DNA of 64,000 nucleotides from Candidatus Brocadia pituitae (GTDB lineage Bacteria; Planctomycetota; Brocadiia; Brocadiales; Brocadiaceae): NCBI GenBank assembly GCA_017347445.1, contig AP021856.1, positions 620,001 to 684,000 of the forward strand, read 5' to 3'. Shown piece by piece: positions 1 to 8,510 of this stretch (position 1 is its first letter; each line of letters starts with the position of its first letter). The notes under the pieces were generated by a model. It saw only the letters and a program-made list of their open reading frames with translations, ran no database searches and was not told where the DNA came from. The position numbers and the translations under genes were made by a program.

Positions 1-1535
1 TTGTCGAAGGTATAAACCATGCTCACGCCTTCCATCGGAATCTGCGGCGTGCCGTTGACTACTTTCGGCTCCGGCAAGCCTGCTGCTTCGAGAATGGTTG
101 GTGCAACGTCAACCACATGGCTGAATTGGGTGCGTATCCCATTCTTTGCCTTAAAGCCCCTAGGCCAGTGGACTACCATACCGTTGCGGGTGCCCCCGAA
201 ATCCGAGGCCACCTGCTTCATCCAGCCGAACGGTGCATCAAGCGCTACCGCCCAGCCCGCAGCCATATGGGGATAAGTCTCGGGTGATCCCCATATATCG
301 AGAACCTTTAGCAAGTCGTGCACCTCCTCACGAACACCGTTAAAATAGGTGTACTCATTAAACATGCCGTTCTCACCACCTTCGCCGCTCGTGCCATTGT
401 CGCCAGCGAGATAGAAAATAAGAGTATTGTCGAGTTGTCCGGTTTCCTCTACTGCCTTGAGCATCCGTCCTATTTCGTGGTCGGTGTAATCGAGATAGGC
501 TGCAAAAACTTCGGCCTGGTGGGTAAACAGGCGCTTCTCGTCGGTGGAGAGCTTGTCCCAGTCCTTGATTGCCTGGGGCTTTGGCGCGAGCTTCGTTCCC
601 GACGGCACCACGCCCATCTTGATCTGTCGCGACAGCGTTTCCTCGCGCAGTTTGTCCCACCCCTGGTCAAATTTGCCTTTCCAGCGTTCAATCCATTCCT
701 TGGGTACGTGGTGCGGCGCATGTGTGGCTCCAGGCGCGAAATAGACAAAGAATGGCTTGCTGGGCGTCAGGGCATTTTGGTATTGAATCCAGGCCACGGC
801 CTTGTCGGTCATATCGGTCATGAAGTGGTATTTTGGATCGTCCGGCAGTTCTACCTGGGTGACGCCATCATACAGGTATGGCGCCCACTGGTTCGACTCG
901 CCACCGATGAAGCCGTAGAACTTGTCGAAGCCCTGATGCGTCGGCCAGCGGTCAAAGGGGCCGGAGACGCTGGCTTCCCACACGGCCGTTTCATGCCATT
1001 TTCCAAAAGCCGCCGTGCTGTAACCATTCAGGCGCAGCATTTCCGCCAGCGGAGCCGTCGCATTGGGTATCTGGCCGGTGTTGCCAGGGAATCCCGTAGC
1101 AAACTCAGTGATGAAGCCCATGTTTACGGTGTGGTGATTTCTCCCTGACTTGAGTGCTGCCCGTGTCGGAGAGCAGAGTGCGGTGTTATGGAAGTTGTTA
1201 TAGCGCAATCCGTTCTGCGCGAGGCCATCGAGTGTCGGGGTGCGAATTGGACCTCCAAAGGCGCTTGTCGCGCCAAAGCCAAGGTCGTCTATCAATACAA
1301 TTACCACGTTTGGAGCACCGGGCGGGGCTTTGACTTCAAAGTGAGGCGGCGTTTTAACGTTACGCACATCGAGCTCCTGGTAAACCGGCCTCTTCGGCGC
1401 CTGGATCGGCAGAACCGTGCGGTCGATTTTATCGGCAGCCTCCTGGGTGCCTGCCGCACCTAACACCCCTGCCACCATCAGCGCTATAGCCATACGAACC
1501 ATCAATCTCTCCCAAACCCTTACGGTTGTTTCCAT
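1..1535 (-). CDS. Sulfatase (arylsulfatase family), C-terminus cut by window edge
   Basis: Hydrolyses sulfate esters; probably exported. Reading from 1535 the frame stays open to base 1. An N-terminal hydrophobic stretch (residues 13-28) looks like a signal peptide. Residues 76-84 read NVVIVLIDD, the first metal-binding aspartates of the family, and residues 121-125 read CSPTR, the type I sulfatase signature whose Cys121 is matured to formylglycine. Near the window edge the frame reads GVSMVYTFD, a typical arylsulfatase stretch. The start is chosen because AAGGAG lies 6-7 nt before the ATG; an internal ATG at 1502 is possible. No sulfatase-maturing enzyme is visible nearby, so modification of the Cys cannot be judged. 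Substrate unknown. Confidence 0.93.
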   Translation of the reverse strand, partial: METTVRVWERLMVRMAIALMVAGVLGAAGTQEAADKIDRTVLPIQAPKRPVYQELDVRNVKTPPHFEVKAPPGAPNVVIVLIDDLGFGATSAFGGPIRTPTLDGLAQNGLRYNNFHNTALCSPTRAALKSGRNHHTVNMGFITEFATGFPGNTGQIPNATAPLAEMLRLNGYSTAAFGKWHETAVWEASVSGPFDRWPTHQGFDKFYGFIGGESNQWAPYLYDGVTQVELPDDPKYHFMTDMTDKAVAWIQYQNALTPSKPFFVYFAPGATHAPHHVPKEWIERWKGKFDQGWDKLREETLSRQIKMGVVPSGTKLAPKPQAIKDWDKLSTDEKRLFTHQAEVFAAYLDYTDHEIGRMLKAVEETGQLDNTLIFYLAGDNGTSGEGGENGMFNEYTYFNGVREEVHDLLKVLDIWGSPETYPHMAAGWAVALDAPFGWMKQVASDFGGTRNGMVVHWPRGFKAKNGIRTQFSHVVDVAPTILEAAGLPEPKVVNGTPQIPMEGVSMVYTFD

Positions 1536-1593
1536 TTCCTGCTCCTTTCCTTTAATAAGGCTGCCTTCGGCAGCGACTTTAAGCTCCTCTTAT

Positions 1594-1651
1594 GGGTAGG
1601 ACAAGCGTCCCCGCTTATCATTAAGATGTCAACCGGGGACGGTTGACCTAC
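1594..1651. repeat. Dispersed repeat, GGTAGGACAAGCGTCCCC type
   Basis: A block of about 55 bp containing GGTAGGACAAGCGTCC and closing with CCTACC. Diverged relatives lie at 38345-38405 and 52965-53020, and a shorter related stretch at about 12785-12820. All copies are in or next to intergenic DNA. Short open frames across them are fortuitous. Confidence 0.75.
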
Positions 1652-1684
1652 CATTGGGGCCGGATGGGGTGTTATGGCCGATTT

Positions 1685-1730
1685 ACACACCCCTTTTATC
1701 CCCTCTCGAGAGGGGATAAAAGGGGTGTGT
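1685..1730. repeat. Perfect 46-bp palindrome with CTCGAG centre
   Basis: Two perfectly complementary 23-base arms meet at 1707/1708 with no loop. The arms contain ACCCCTTTTATCCCCTCTC. Related CCCCTCT/AGAGGGG repeats lie at 9930-9965, 14633-14665 and 23195-23270. It sits between the sulfatase start and a decayed SYLF gene, both on the minus strand. Confidence 0.9.
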
Positions 1731-1787
1731 TCCCTCTTTTTAGAGGGGAAAATCGGATTGAAATTCCTTAACATCGTGTACGAAACA

Positions 1788-2087
1788 TTACTTCTCTATT
1801 TTCGTGACTTTTGTGCCCTGCAGGCCAAGTCCTGCCACCAATCCCTTCTGACCAACGAAAAACGCATAGATCTGTGAATGTCCGGTTGTGGTTGTCATTG
1901 CTCTGGCTGCGCCAGCCTCCACAACTACGATGGTCGGACCAACGCCAAGCTCAAAGCCGTCAGTCTCGTAGAGCCAACTCATCGCCGAGTCACTCATGAA
2001 AAACAATACATACCCGTATTTCTGGCCGCCGGCTTGCAGGTCGTACGAAAGCTGAACGGTATTCTCAGTATGTGAGCACAGACGGTT
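1788..2087 (-). pseudogene. SYLF/Ysc84-like lipid-binding domain, C-terminal remnant
   Basis: The frame reads DLQAGGQKYGYVLFFMSD, then ELGVGPTIVVVEAGAARA, then QKGLVAGLGLQGTKVTKI. This is the diagnostic C-terminal half of the SYLF (Ysc84) domain, found in secreted or lipid-associated bacterial proteins. The frame is closed upstream by TGA at 2088-2090 and has no plausible start or signal peptide. The N-terminal half of the domain is absent. It is therefore a truncated gene, not a small protein. Confidence 0.75.
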
Positions 2088-2094
2088 TCATCGT

Positions 2095-3075
2095 TTATTC
2101 GTTTCTTTTCAGCATGAAATGAGGATCATTATCCTTCATCTTCATCACCGTATTACTTAAATAATTAGCCACCCAGATATAGTTACCGTCAAACGTGATT
2201 GCAACAGGGCCTGTGCCGGTATCAAATGTACCTAAAATAGCGCCATCGCTGGCACGTAATTTCATGACGGTATTGCTGCTATAATTTGTCACCCAGATAT
2301 ACTTGCCATCAAAAATAATACCCCGTGGATTGTCGCCCACAGGATATGTGCCCAATGTTTCTCCGTCACTTGCCCTGAGCTTCGTTACATTAGCGCTGTT
2401 AAAGTTTGCTGTCCATATGTTTTCTCCGTCAAAGGCAATACCTCGTGGTCCGAAACCCACCTGAAATATTCCCAATATAGCACCGTCACTGGCGCGCAAT
2501 TTCGTTACGTCGTTGCTGCTGGCATTTGCTACCCAGATGTTCTTGCCATCAAAAATTATAGCACGCGGGCTTGTATCCACATCAAACGTACCTAATTTTG
2601 TTCCGTCACTTGTTCGAAATTTCATTACCACGTTTCCACTTTGGTTTGTCACCCAGACGTCGGTTCCGTCAAAAGCAATTGCAAAAGGGAAGTTACCTGC
2701 TTCAAAGGTACCCAGTATAGCGCCATCGCTTGCCCGCAATTTTGTTATTTTGCCACTGCCGCCATTCGTAATCCAGATATTTGTACCATCAAAAGCCATA
2801 TCTATTGGGCCCGAACTTACCTTAAAAGTACCCAGCGTTACCCCATCACTTGCCCGCAACTTTGTTACCGTTTCACTATCGACATTAGTAACCCAAATAT
2901 TCGTTCCATCAAAGAGTATCCGGACTGGATTTTTACCAACGACAACCGTACCAGGGATTTCGCCGTCATTTGGCAAGATTGATTCCGTAGCATCTAAACG
3001 CACCGACAAAGAAAAATTACCCGACAAAACGAAGGCAAGGCACGGAATACCAAAAATAGTTCTAAAAAATTTCAT
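2095..3075 (-). CDS. Secreted seven-bladed YVTN-type beta-propeller protein
   Basis: 326 residues with a signal peptide (residues 1-28). From about residue 50 there are seven consecutive repeats of about 40 residues. Each has the pattern FDGxxIWVxN followed by TKLRASDGxxLGTF and ends in GP or SP. Seven blades of this length make one complete propeller with no other domain. Proteins of this kind are periplasmic or surface scaffolds; no catalytic residues can be assigned. The repeats are also strongly conserved in DNA, so local recombination between blades is possible. It is followed on the same strand by the SYLF remnant and preceded by an outer-membrane barrel gene. Confidence 0.88.
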   Translation of the reverse strand: MKFFRTIFGIPCLAFVLSGNFSLSVRLDATESILPNDGEIPGTVVVGKNPVRILFDGTNIWVTNVDSETVTKLRASDGVTLGTFKVSSGPIDMAFDGTNIWITNGGSGKITKLRASDGAILGTFEAGNFPFAIAFDGTDVWVTNQSGNVVMKFRTSDGTKLGTFDVDTSPRAIIFDGKNIWVANASSNDVTKLRASDGAILGIFQVGFGPRGIAFDGENIWTANFNSANVTKLRASDGETLGTYPVGDNPRGIIFDGKYIWVTNYSSNTVMKLRASDGAILGTFDTGTGPVAITFDGNYIWVANYLSNTVMKMKDNDPHFMLKRNE

Positions 3076-3166
3076 AGGTTTCTCCGCGGATGTTCACAAA
3101 ATGTTTCAGATCAGTTTCACTTATTTGTCCAAGGTGAAACACACACATCAGGATATCTGGCATGCC

Positions 3167-4012
3167 TCAAAAACGGATTCCTACTCCTAAAATAGGCCCG
3201 TGGATCGTGGCATCCATTCCCTCCTTATCATCTCCGCTTCCCGTTCCATATCGTATATCCAATGCGCGGTAGCCTGCGCCCAGTATAATCCTTTTCGAAA
3301 GATCGTACTCAATAAGACCTATCGCCTGCCATGAAAGGTCAGATGTTTCACTCGAAATATCAAAACCACCAATATCACCCCTTACATCAAACCGCACCTT
3401 TTTCGTTATGGCTGTACCAACACGAAGTCCAACAAAAGGGTCAATTAAATCTTTATCAGCATCCACATCCCTTTTTCTTCGTATATCTTTATCTATGCTT
3501 GACAAGCTGATATCTGTATCCAGGTCAATTTCATTATCAAAATGCCAGTATCTTCCTCCCCCCAGTATGTTAAGTGATACAGGGAATCTGTCCCCCCACG
3601 TTCCCAGTTTATAAAACGTCCCAAATTCGAGAATCAACATCTCCGTCTCCACATCCGCATCTATCGTAAGAGCCCTTCTATCAACATCCCCTTCCGGCGA
3701 GAGTTTTATATAATTCGGTTGTACAAAAAATTCCCACCTTCCCTTTTTCGCTATGAAATTGCTTAATACCGCAATATCCAGATTATCCAGAATATCATCA
3801 AAGCTTACGTCCACATCTGCATCACGACCCTTTATGGTTACATCTCCATCGATTCCCGTCATCCATAGATAAGGGACCACAATAAATTCCCACTTGCTCT
3901 TCTGTTCATTCTCAGCTTTGGCATCTTTCGCCTCTTCAGCAAAGGAAGTCATACCGATAAGAGATAAGAAAGATACGATAACTATCATAAAAAGAGTGTT
4001 TTGTTTATTCAT
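3167..4012 (-). CDS. Outer-membrane beta-barrel protein, function unknown
   Basis: 281 residues. A signal peptide (MNKQNTLFMIVIVSFLSL to about residue 25) ends at SFAEEA. The mature part has alternating polar and hydrophobic strands, aromatic girdle residues, and a C-terminal phenylalanine (GVGIRF) as recognised by the BAM assembly machinery. The N-terminal strand region has acidic loops (GRDADVDVSFDDILDNLD). Length and layout fit an 8- to 10-stranded barrel. The substrate or role cannot be read from sequence. Same strand as the downstream propeller gene, 91 bp apart, so co-transcription is possible. Confidence 0.82.
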   Translation of the reverse strand: MNKQNTLFMIVIVSFLSLIGMTSFAEEAKDAKAENEQKSKWEFIVVPYLWMTGIDGDVTIKGRDADVDVSFDDILDNLDIAVLSNFIAKKGRWEFFVQPNYIKLSPEGDVDRRALTIDADVETEMLILEFGTFYKLGTWGDRFPVSLNILGGGRYWHFDNEIDLDTDISLSSIDKDIRRKRDVDADKDLIDPFVGLRVGTAITKKVRFDVRGDIGGFDISSETSDLSWQAIGLIEYDLSKRIILGAGYRALDIRYGTGSGDDKEGMDATIHGPILGVGIRF

Positions 4013-4042
4013 TTTTTCCTCCCTAATCCTGGTTAATTGGTT

Positions 4043-4228
4043 TATAGTAAACGTATTATTACATACGTTGACATGTGCTGGTCATTGCGAGCGACAGCGA
4101 AGCCGAAGTTGTGAGCCCAAGCGAGGCAAACCCATGAGATTCCTCGCTTTGCTCGGAATGACAGTCATAGAGAGATTGCTTCGGGCTAGCACCATCGTAA
4201 TGACAACTTTCTTTATGCGTTTACTATA
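4043..4228. repeat. MITE-like element with TATAGTAAACG ends
   Basis: The left end TATAGTAAACGTAT and the right end ATGCGTTTACTATA are inverted copies. The interior holds CATTGCGAGCGACAGCG and related repeats. One end of the same family, with the interior repeat inverted, lies at 14675-14731. No transposase is encoded. Confidence 0.7.
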
Positions 4229-4256
4229 GGCATGCTGTCTAATCTAACGAGTGCAA

Positions 4257-4690
4257 TCATAACCAGAGATTGAGGCTGGTCACACCATCGGCAAATGGCA
4301 ACACCTCAACACTGCAATCGTGCCACCGGTAGTTGCCCAGGTACAGCAGGTGCGCCTTGGCCTGAGGAAAATCGGCATGAAAACACAGCAACCCGCACAG
4401 ATCTTCGGCACGGATATTCTGCACCAGTCTTACTTCGAAGGCGGGCAAAGCGAAGCAACCCAAACCTTAGCGTCTGCTTCGGGCCAAGGGTAATTGGCTC
4501 GCGGTTTTTTTATCGTTATGGCACTATCCCTGAAATTGCTGATTGCGTACGCTTGAGCATTCTCTCTTCCAAACAGTCGCAGCCTTCACCTCAAAGGCTA
4601 TGACCTATGACCTTTTTCCCTCGCATCAAAATAAAATTAATCTCTGTCTGGCTGGGAGTCCTCCAATAATACAATTCACCACCGCAGTAG
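4257..4690 (-). pseudogene. DUF4143-type ATPase, decayed C-terminal part
   Basis: Three reading-frame segments in order on the minus strand match the DUF4143 nuclease-like domain of AAA ATPases: ELYYWRTPSQTEINFIL, then AFEVKAATVWKRE, then FEVRLVQNIRAEDL followed by FPQAKAHLLYLG. They lie in different frames with stops and a probable deletion between them. The AAA domain is missing. Adjacent decay of a second gene upstream (4770-5375) suggests this whole stretch is no longer under selection. Confidence 0.6.
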
Positions 4691-4769
4691 GTAAAGGCAA
4701 TAATTGTGTATACATGGTGAGCATTTTAACAGCGAAATTGCTCTACGTCTATACAATAATACCCTCAAC

Positions 4770-5375
4770 CTATTTCCTTTTCTTCGGAAACAGCAACTGG
4801 AACTGGACGCGCAGCGCCCACTCATCAGGTACAATGGATGGATTTGCTATGGAGCGGCAGAACGGTGCTTGCGCATTCATCGTTTATTTGTCAATTTTGA
4901 ATATCTTCTCTACCCCCCACACCCATGGGACCAACCCACTGTTCTCCGTCGTCTGCCTCTCAGTTTGCAGTAATAATCGGGACGCTCGTGAGATGCCGGC
5001 CACTGCGGAAGTTGTAATTGAAGAAGGGCTGCCGGAGCATCTGGTTCATATGGGGTTTGTTGACGTCATCTGCACCGGCAAAAGGCCAGACATTGTTTGC
5101 AAACATGCCAAAGACTATTGGTCCCTTCATGGCTAGGATAACTCCGGTAGCTCCGGCGCACCATTTATCCTGGCCAAGAATGCCATCTGTTCCAGTATGA
5201 AGTTGGAAGGCAGAGCCGATGCCCCATATTGCCTTTCCTGACTTAGCAGGTGAAAAGAAGAGCCGCAGGTGAAAAGAAGAGCCTCTGAAAGGCATCTCTG
5301 AGTCCGAACGGTTCTCCAGCGCCAGGTACAAGTTCCGGCATGTTGATTATGGACACAATAGTCAGGGAAATAAAT
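4770..5375 (-). pseudogene. Outer-membrane transporter-like protein, decayed
   Basis: Reading on the minus strand, segments in three frames line up with outer-membrane proteins of the aromatic-compound transport (phenol meta-pathway) type: INMPELVPGAGEPFGL, then SPAKSGKAIWGIGSAF, ILGQDKWCAGATGVIL, GPIVFGMFANNVWPF and FFNYNF. The C-terminal strand then reads EWALRVQFQLLFPKKRK, ending at TAG (4770-4772). TGA replaces Trp after PIITAN and TAA replaces another codon further on. An 18-bp tandem duplication (GGTGAAAAGAAGAGCCGC, about 5250-5285) shifts the frame. These are clear inactivating lesions in a formerly secreted barrel. Confidence 0.75.
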
Positions 5376-5551
5376 ACCCTTGACAATTTTGACGCAATAG
5401 ATTTTATTGTTCTTAAAAATCACCTGTTTGCAATCTAAGTACAGACAAGTAAAGTTTGTTGTTCGACTGAGTGCTCACGGCAACGTCCATGTTGTCCAGT
5501 AAGCCGCACAAACACAATGAAGATTCCCATGCAATCAATTAAGGAGAACAC
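5376..5551. other. Intergenic leader of the peroxidase gene
   Basis: Noncoding. It contains TTCGACTGAGTGCTCACGG (about 5462-5480), a dispersed repeat also found at about 22965-22985. AAGGAG at 5541-5546 is the ribosome binding site of the peroxidase. No convincing promoter or riboswitch was recognised. Confidence 0.5.
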
Positions 5552-6628
5552 ATGAAGAAAATTAAATTTACTCTGATCAGTTGTGTCCTGGCTCTTGTCG
5601 TAATCAACATGGTGATGCTGACGATTACTCAAGCAGATGAACCGCCCAGGAATATAGGGTATGGGAGAGGCGGGAGGATGCAGGGCGGCGCTGTCTCTGA
5701 ACGTTCAAAGGAGCCTATCCAGCCAATTCCCGTTACCTTTGACTACGATACTGCAAAGATAGAATTAGGAAAGAAATTATTTTTTGAACCCAGGTTGTCT
5801 AAATCCGGCTGGATCACGTGCAATTCCTGCCATAACCTTTCAACGGGCGGCGCGGATAATCTGCCCACCTCGATCGGGCATAAATGGCTCTTTGGTCCGA
5901 TAAACTCCCCCACCGTCCTGAATGCAAAATTTAATCTGGCGCAATTCTGGGACGGCCGGGCGAAGGACCTGGAAGAGCAGGCGAAAGGCCCCATTGCTAA
6001 TCCGATGGAAATGGCTTCAAACCATGAGCTTGCCGTGGGTGTATTGCAATCGATACCCGCATATGTGCAATGGTTTAAAGAAGTGTATAAAGACGAGAAG
6101 ATTACCATTGATAACATTGCTGACGCTATAGCGGCGTTTGAAGAGACGCTAACCACGCCAAACTCAAGATTCGACTGGTGGTTAAAAGACTATGATGACA
6201 AAATTACCGATGCAGAAAAGGAAGGATATGCGCTCTTTAAGGATAAAGGTTGTATCATCTGCCATAACGGTTTTGGTGTAGGAGGAAACTCTTTTCAGAA
6301 ATTTGGAGTTGCAAAACCGTATGACAAAGACACCCAGACCCTTGGCAGATACAACGTAACAAAGGCGGAAAAAGATAAATATGCGTTCAAAGTTCCCTTG
6401 CTCAGAAATATTGAATTAACAGCCCCCTATTTCCATGACGCGAGCACGTGGAGTTTGAGTGAGGCAGTGAAAATCATGGCAGAATATCAGCTGGGAGTAA
6501 CATTTAATGATAATGAAACGGACAAGATTGTCGCTTTTCTGCGAACCTTAACCGGAGACCAGCCGTCTATTCTTTTCCCCATCCTGCCACCTTCAAATGA
6601 AAATACACCGAAACCAAACCGGAATTGA
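5552..6628 (+). CDS. Di-haem cytochrome c peroxidase (CcpA/MauG family)
   Basis: 358 residues, periplasmic. The family reduces hydrogen peroxide with electrons from small c-type cytochromes or quinols. A signal peptide or anchor covers residues 5-28. Two haem sites are present: CNSCH at about residue 91 and CIICH at about 231, with the usual spacing of about 140 residues. The intervening domain has the family blocks FFEPRLSKSG, SPTVLNAKFN and FWDGRAKDLEEQA. The C-terminal region has VPLLRNIELTAPYFHD. AAGGAG precedes the ATG by 6 nt. It is followed 19 nt later by a CDGSH protein gene on the same strand. Role in oxidative defence is inferred from the family. Confidence 0.93.
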   Translation: MKKIKFTLISCVLALVVINMVMLTITQADEPPRNIGYGRGGRMQGGAVSERSKEPIQPIPVTFDYDTAKIELGKKLFFEPRLSKSGWITCNSCHNLSTGGADNLPTSIGHKWLFGPINSPTVLNAKFNLAQFWDGRAKDLEEQAKGPIANPMEMASNHELAVGVLQSIPAYVQWFKEVYKDEKITIDNIADAIAAFEETLTTPNSRFDWWLKDYDDKITDAEKEGYALFKDKGCIICHNGFGVGGNSFQKFGVAKPYDKDTQTLGRYNVTKAEKDKYAFKVPLLRNIELTAPYFHDASTWSLSEAVKIMAEYQLGVTFNDNETDKIVAFLRTLTGDQPSILFPILPPSNENTPKPNRN

Positions 6629-6647
6629 TTTTATAGGAAAAAGAGCT

Positions 6648-6881
6648 ATGAAGACAATGCCACTTACGATTGAATTGAATCCTGGTACGTATCACTGGTG
6701 TGCGTGCGGGAACACGAAAAATGAGCCGTTCTGCGACGGTTCACACAAGGGAACTGGCAAAGAACCTCACCCGTTTAAAATCATGCTGAAAAGGAAATAT
6801 CTCATTTGCAACTGCTATTTAACCAAAAATCCACCATTCTGCGATGGTATCTGTCGCAAACTCAAAGAGCGTGAGGCGTGA
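6648..6881 (+). CDS. CDGSH-type iron-sulfur protein
   Basis: 77 residues. It holds a CACGNTKNEPFCDGSH motif and a second, related motif CNCYLTKNPPFCDG. CDGSH domains bind a [2Fe-2S] cluster through three Cys and one His. The first motif is complete (C-x-C, C, H). In the second the His position is Ile (CDGIC), so a Cys might replace it or the site may be inactive. The ATG at 6648 is preferred over the upstream ATG at 6597, which lies inside the peroxidase gene. Likely co-transcribed with the peroxidase. Cytosolic electron transfer or redox sensing is an inference. Confidence 0.85.
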   Translation: MKTMPLTIELNPGTYHWCACGNTKNEPFCDGSHKGTGKEPHPFKIMLKRKYLICNCYLTKNPPFCDGICRKLKEREA

Positions 6882-6973
6882 ATTTGGGGACTTGGTATCG
6901 CTTATTACCCTTAGCCAAACCCTTATCAAATGTACCGCCGAAAGGAAGAGACACGGGGAACATAGATTATGAA

Positions 6974-7130
6974 TCACTGTTCTATTCCTGCTATAAATTG
7001 ATTTAGAAGGATTCCATTTTCCGCTGACTCGGCTTCAAGAAACTCTCCTTCAGCGAGGTTAAACTTTTTGCGCAAATCGGCAGGCAGTGTTACTTGAGCA
7101 AATTTTCCGTCAAGAAAAAAGAAATTTGGG
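6974..7130 (-). pseudogene. AbrB/MazE-type antitoxin remnant
   Basis: The frame reads VTLPADLRKKFNLAEGEFLE followed by AESAENGILL, the core of a swapped-hairpin AbrB DNA-binding domain. The N-terminal strand is disrupted; a long open frame upstream carries unrelated sequence. No toxin partner is attached. Probably a dead antitoxin beside the intact pair at 7238-7883. Confidence 0.5.
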
Positions 7131-7237
7131 GGGACGTATGGTTTGTAAAACCAAAACCTGCTCGACAAAAGATATGTACAACCATATTATGAAGTATAAC
7201 ATTTATCACGGTATGACTATTTAGAGAGGTACAACTT

Positions 7238-7495
7238 ATGGAATACATACTGAAGGTTTCACCGAAGGGACAGGTCACATTTCCGAAGAAATTGAGAGAG
7301 GCCCTTGATGTGAAAGACCTCATAGAGGTTGAAATCAAGGATAGAAAAGCTATCGTTAGAAAACCCGAATCAATAACAGACGACCTTGCGGGCTGCTTTA
7401 AAAAATATACCCTTAAAAAGAAATTTACGGCGAACGAAGATGTAGAGAAAGCCGTTGATATTGTTGCCCATGAAATTGCCGAAAAAGATAATTGA
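7238..7495 (+). CDS. vapB: AbrB-type antitoxin of a VapBC pair
   Basis: 85 residues. Residues 3-45 (ILKVSPKGQVTFPKKLREAL through VEVEIKD) form an AbrB/MazE-like DNA-binding fold. The charged C-terminal tail (residues 50-85) is the expected toxin-binding region. It overlaps the PIN toxin gene by 26 nt, consistent with translational coupling. It should neutralise the downstream toxin and repress its own promoter; no operator was identified. Confidence 0.85.
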   Translation: MEYILKVSPKGQVTFPKKLREALDVKDLIEVEIKDRKAIVRKPESITDDLAGCFKKYTLKKKFTANEDVEKAVDIVAHEIAEKDN

Positions 7496-7883
7496 CGCGA
7501 ATGTAATATTAAGGTTTTTTCTTGAAGATGATGAGGAGAAATTCCAAAGGGCAAGGGAGTTTTTCAGGAAGCTTGAGTTCGGGGAAGATGACGCCCTGTT
7601 GATAGAGATCGTTTTTGCCGAAGTCATCTGGGTCTTGCAGAAAGTTTACAGCATCCCGCGGAAAGAGATCGGCCCGATATTTCTGAAATTGTTAAATTAT
7701 AATGGCTTAAAAACCGTTTTCAGCAAAGAAATCTTTTCAGAGAGCCTGAAATTGTACGCAGTTCACACCGTAGACATTCAGGATATCTTTCTGGCGGTTT
7801 TAGCAAGAGTGAAGGGCAGCAAGATCATTTCCTTTGATAAAGCGGATTTCAAGAAATTAAAGGCTGATTTTACGGAGCCTTAA
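7470..7883 (+). CDS. vapC: PIN-domain ribonuclease toxin
   Basis: 137 residues from the ATG at 7470; the TTG at 7455 adds five residues. PIN-domain metal ligands are visible: IDANVILRFF near the N-terminus, ALLIEIVFAEVIW in the middle and QDIFLAVLA plus SFDKADF near the C-terminus. VapC toxins cleave tRNA or rRNA. The frame is intact with no lesion, in contrast to the vapC at 21453-21852. Confidence 0.88.
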   Translation: MKLPKKIIDANVILRFFLEDDEEKFQRAREFFRKLEFGEDDALLIEIVFAEVIWVLQKVYSIPRKEIGPIFLKLLNYNGLKTVFSKEIFSESLKLYAVHTVDIQDIFLAVLARVKGSKIISFDKADFKKLKADFTEP

Positions 7884-7940
7884 TATTCACACGTGGTCAA
7901 GTCTTTCAAATAAATATGCGACTATGGTAAGGAGAACCTC

Positions 7941-8054
7941 ATGAAGCTGCCAGTGGAAGAGGCAAGTTTGTTCTTTAAGTTAATGTGGGGGTTGCAGTCC
8001 TTCATAAATCAGCAGTGCCAAATCCTGGGAAGATTGTGTATGATGGAATGCTAG
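7941..8054 (+). pseudogene. Short N-terminal fragment, unrecognised family
   Basis: A 37-codon frame beginning MKLPVEEASLFFKLMWGLQS and ending at TAG. AAGGAG precedes the ATG by 7 nt. The start is good but the protein stops abruptly, and the sequence after it reads into another frame. It looks like the first part of a longer protein joined by deletion to the next gene. No function is assigned. Confidence 0.4.
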
Positions 8055-8110
8055 AGGCATACAACATTTTTATTGGAGTCGGTATCCGTTCCGGTTTAAA
8101 TGAGGAATAT

Positions 8111-8425
8111 ATGGCAGCCAAACAGAACAATCGTATTGTTACTACCCTGGAACCGGAGACTGCACCACAGATACAAGTCAGGCATCAACAGAAGCCCGAT
8201 AAAGACTGGAAGCCAGTGGTAGAGGAGCTCGTGAGAGCAAGTGAAAATTTGCGGAGAGGCTCTCCGGTTCAGAACGCTGCTTTTGCCCTGCTTCGTGACA
8301 GTGCACGGGTGGTACAATCGGCAGTGCAGCAAACGGATAATCTGGAAGAGATTTGGCGCTCGAAACAACAGGTGCAAAAGGCATTGAAACGTCTCCAAAC
8401 AGTTCTGGACCGTGCCGAACAATAA
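8111..8425 (+). CDS. Conserved protein of unknown function, 104 aa
   Basis: The start at 8111 is preferred because GAGGAA lies 6 nt upstream; the frame is open back to 7985. It is a highly charged, soluble, helical protein: residues 28-104 have heptad-like spacing (ASENLRRG, FALLRDSARVVQSAVQQT, LEEIWRSKQQVQKALKRL). No catalytic motif or membrane segment. It precedes the 373-residue gene at 8511 by 85 nt on the same strand, so they may act together. Confidence 0.6.
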   Translation: MAAKQNNRIVTTLEPETAPQIQVRHQQKPDKDWKPVVEELVRASENLRRGSPVQNAAFALLRDSARVVQSAVQQTDNLEEIWRSKQQVQKALKRLQTVLDRAEQ

Positions 8426-8510
8426 GAGACTTCGTGCAAGTGATGTGTCTTAAAGCAGGAAACACACAAAGGAGAAATTCGATGGCATTCCAGGAGAAAG
8501 TTTCTTTATC

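Noticed and set aside
318-1148. 276-codon plus-strand open frame
   Set aside because: Antisense to the sulfatase, whose motifs are clear on the minus strand.
1520-1877. Short frames on both strands across the 46-bp palindrome
   Set aside because: They are translations of dispersed repeats and have no start signals.
2513-3190. 225-codon plus-strand open frame
   Set aside because: Antisense to the propeller gene; its regularity mirrors the blade repeats.
4960-4980. In-frame TGA in the barrel pseudogene, considered as selenocysteine or recoded Trp because selA is present
   Set aside because: The same gene has TAA and frameshifts. The TGA replaces a Trp expected in the family. Ordinary decay explains it; a similar Trp-to-TGA change occurs at 49834-50004.
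4543-5136. 197-codon plus-strand open frame
   Set aside because: It is antisense to a decayed barrel gene with recognisable family blocks; no ribosome binding site and no protein-like pattern.
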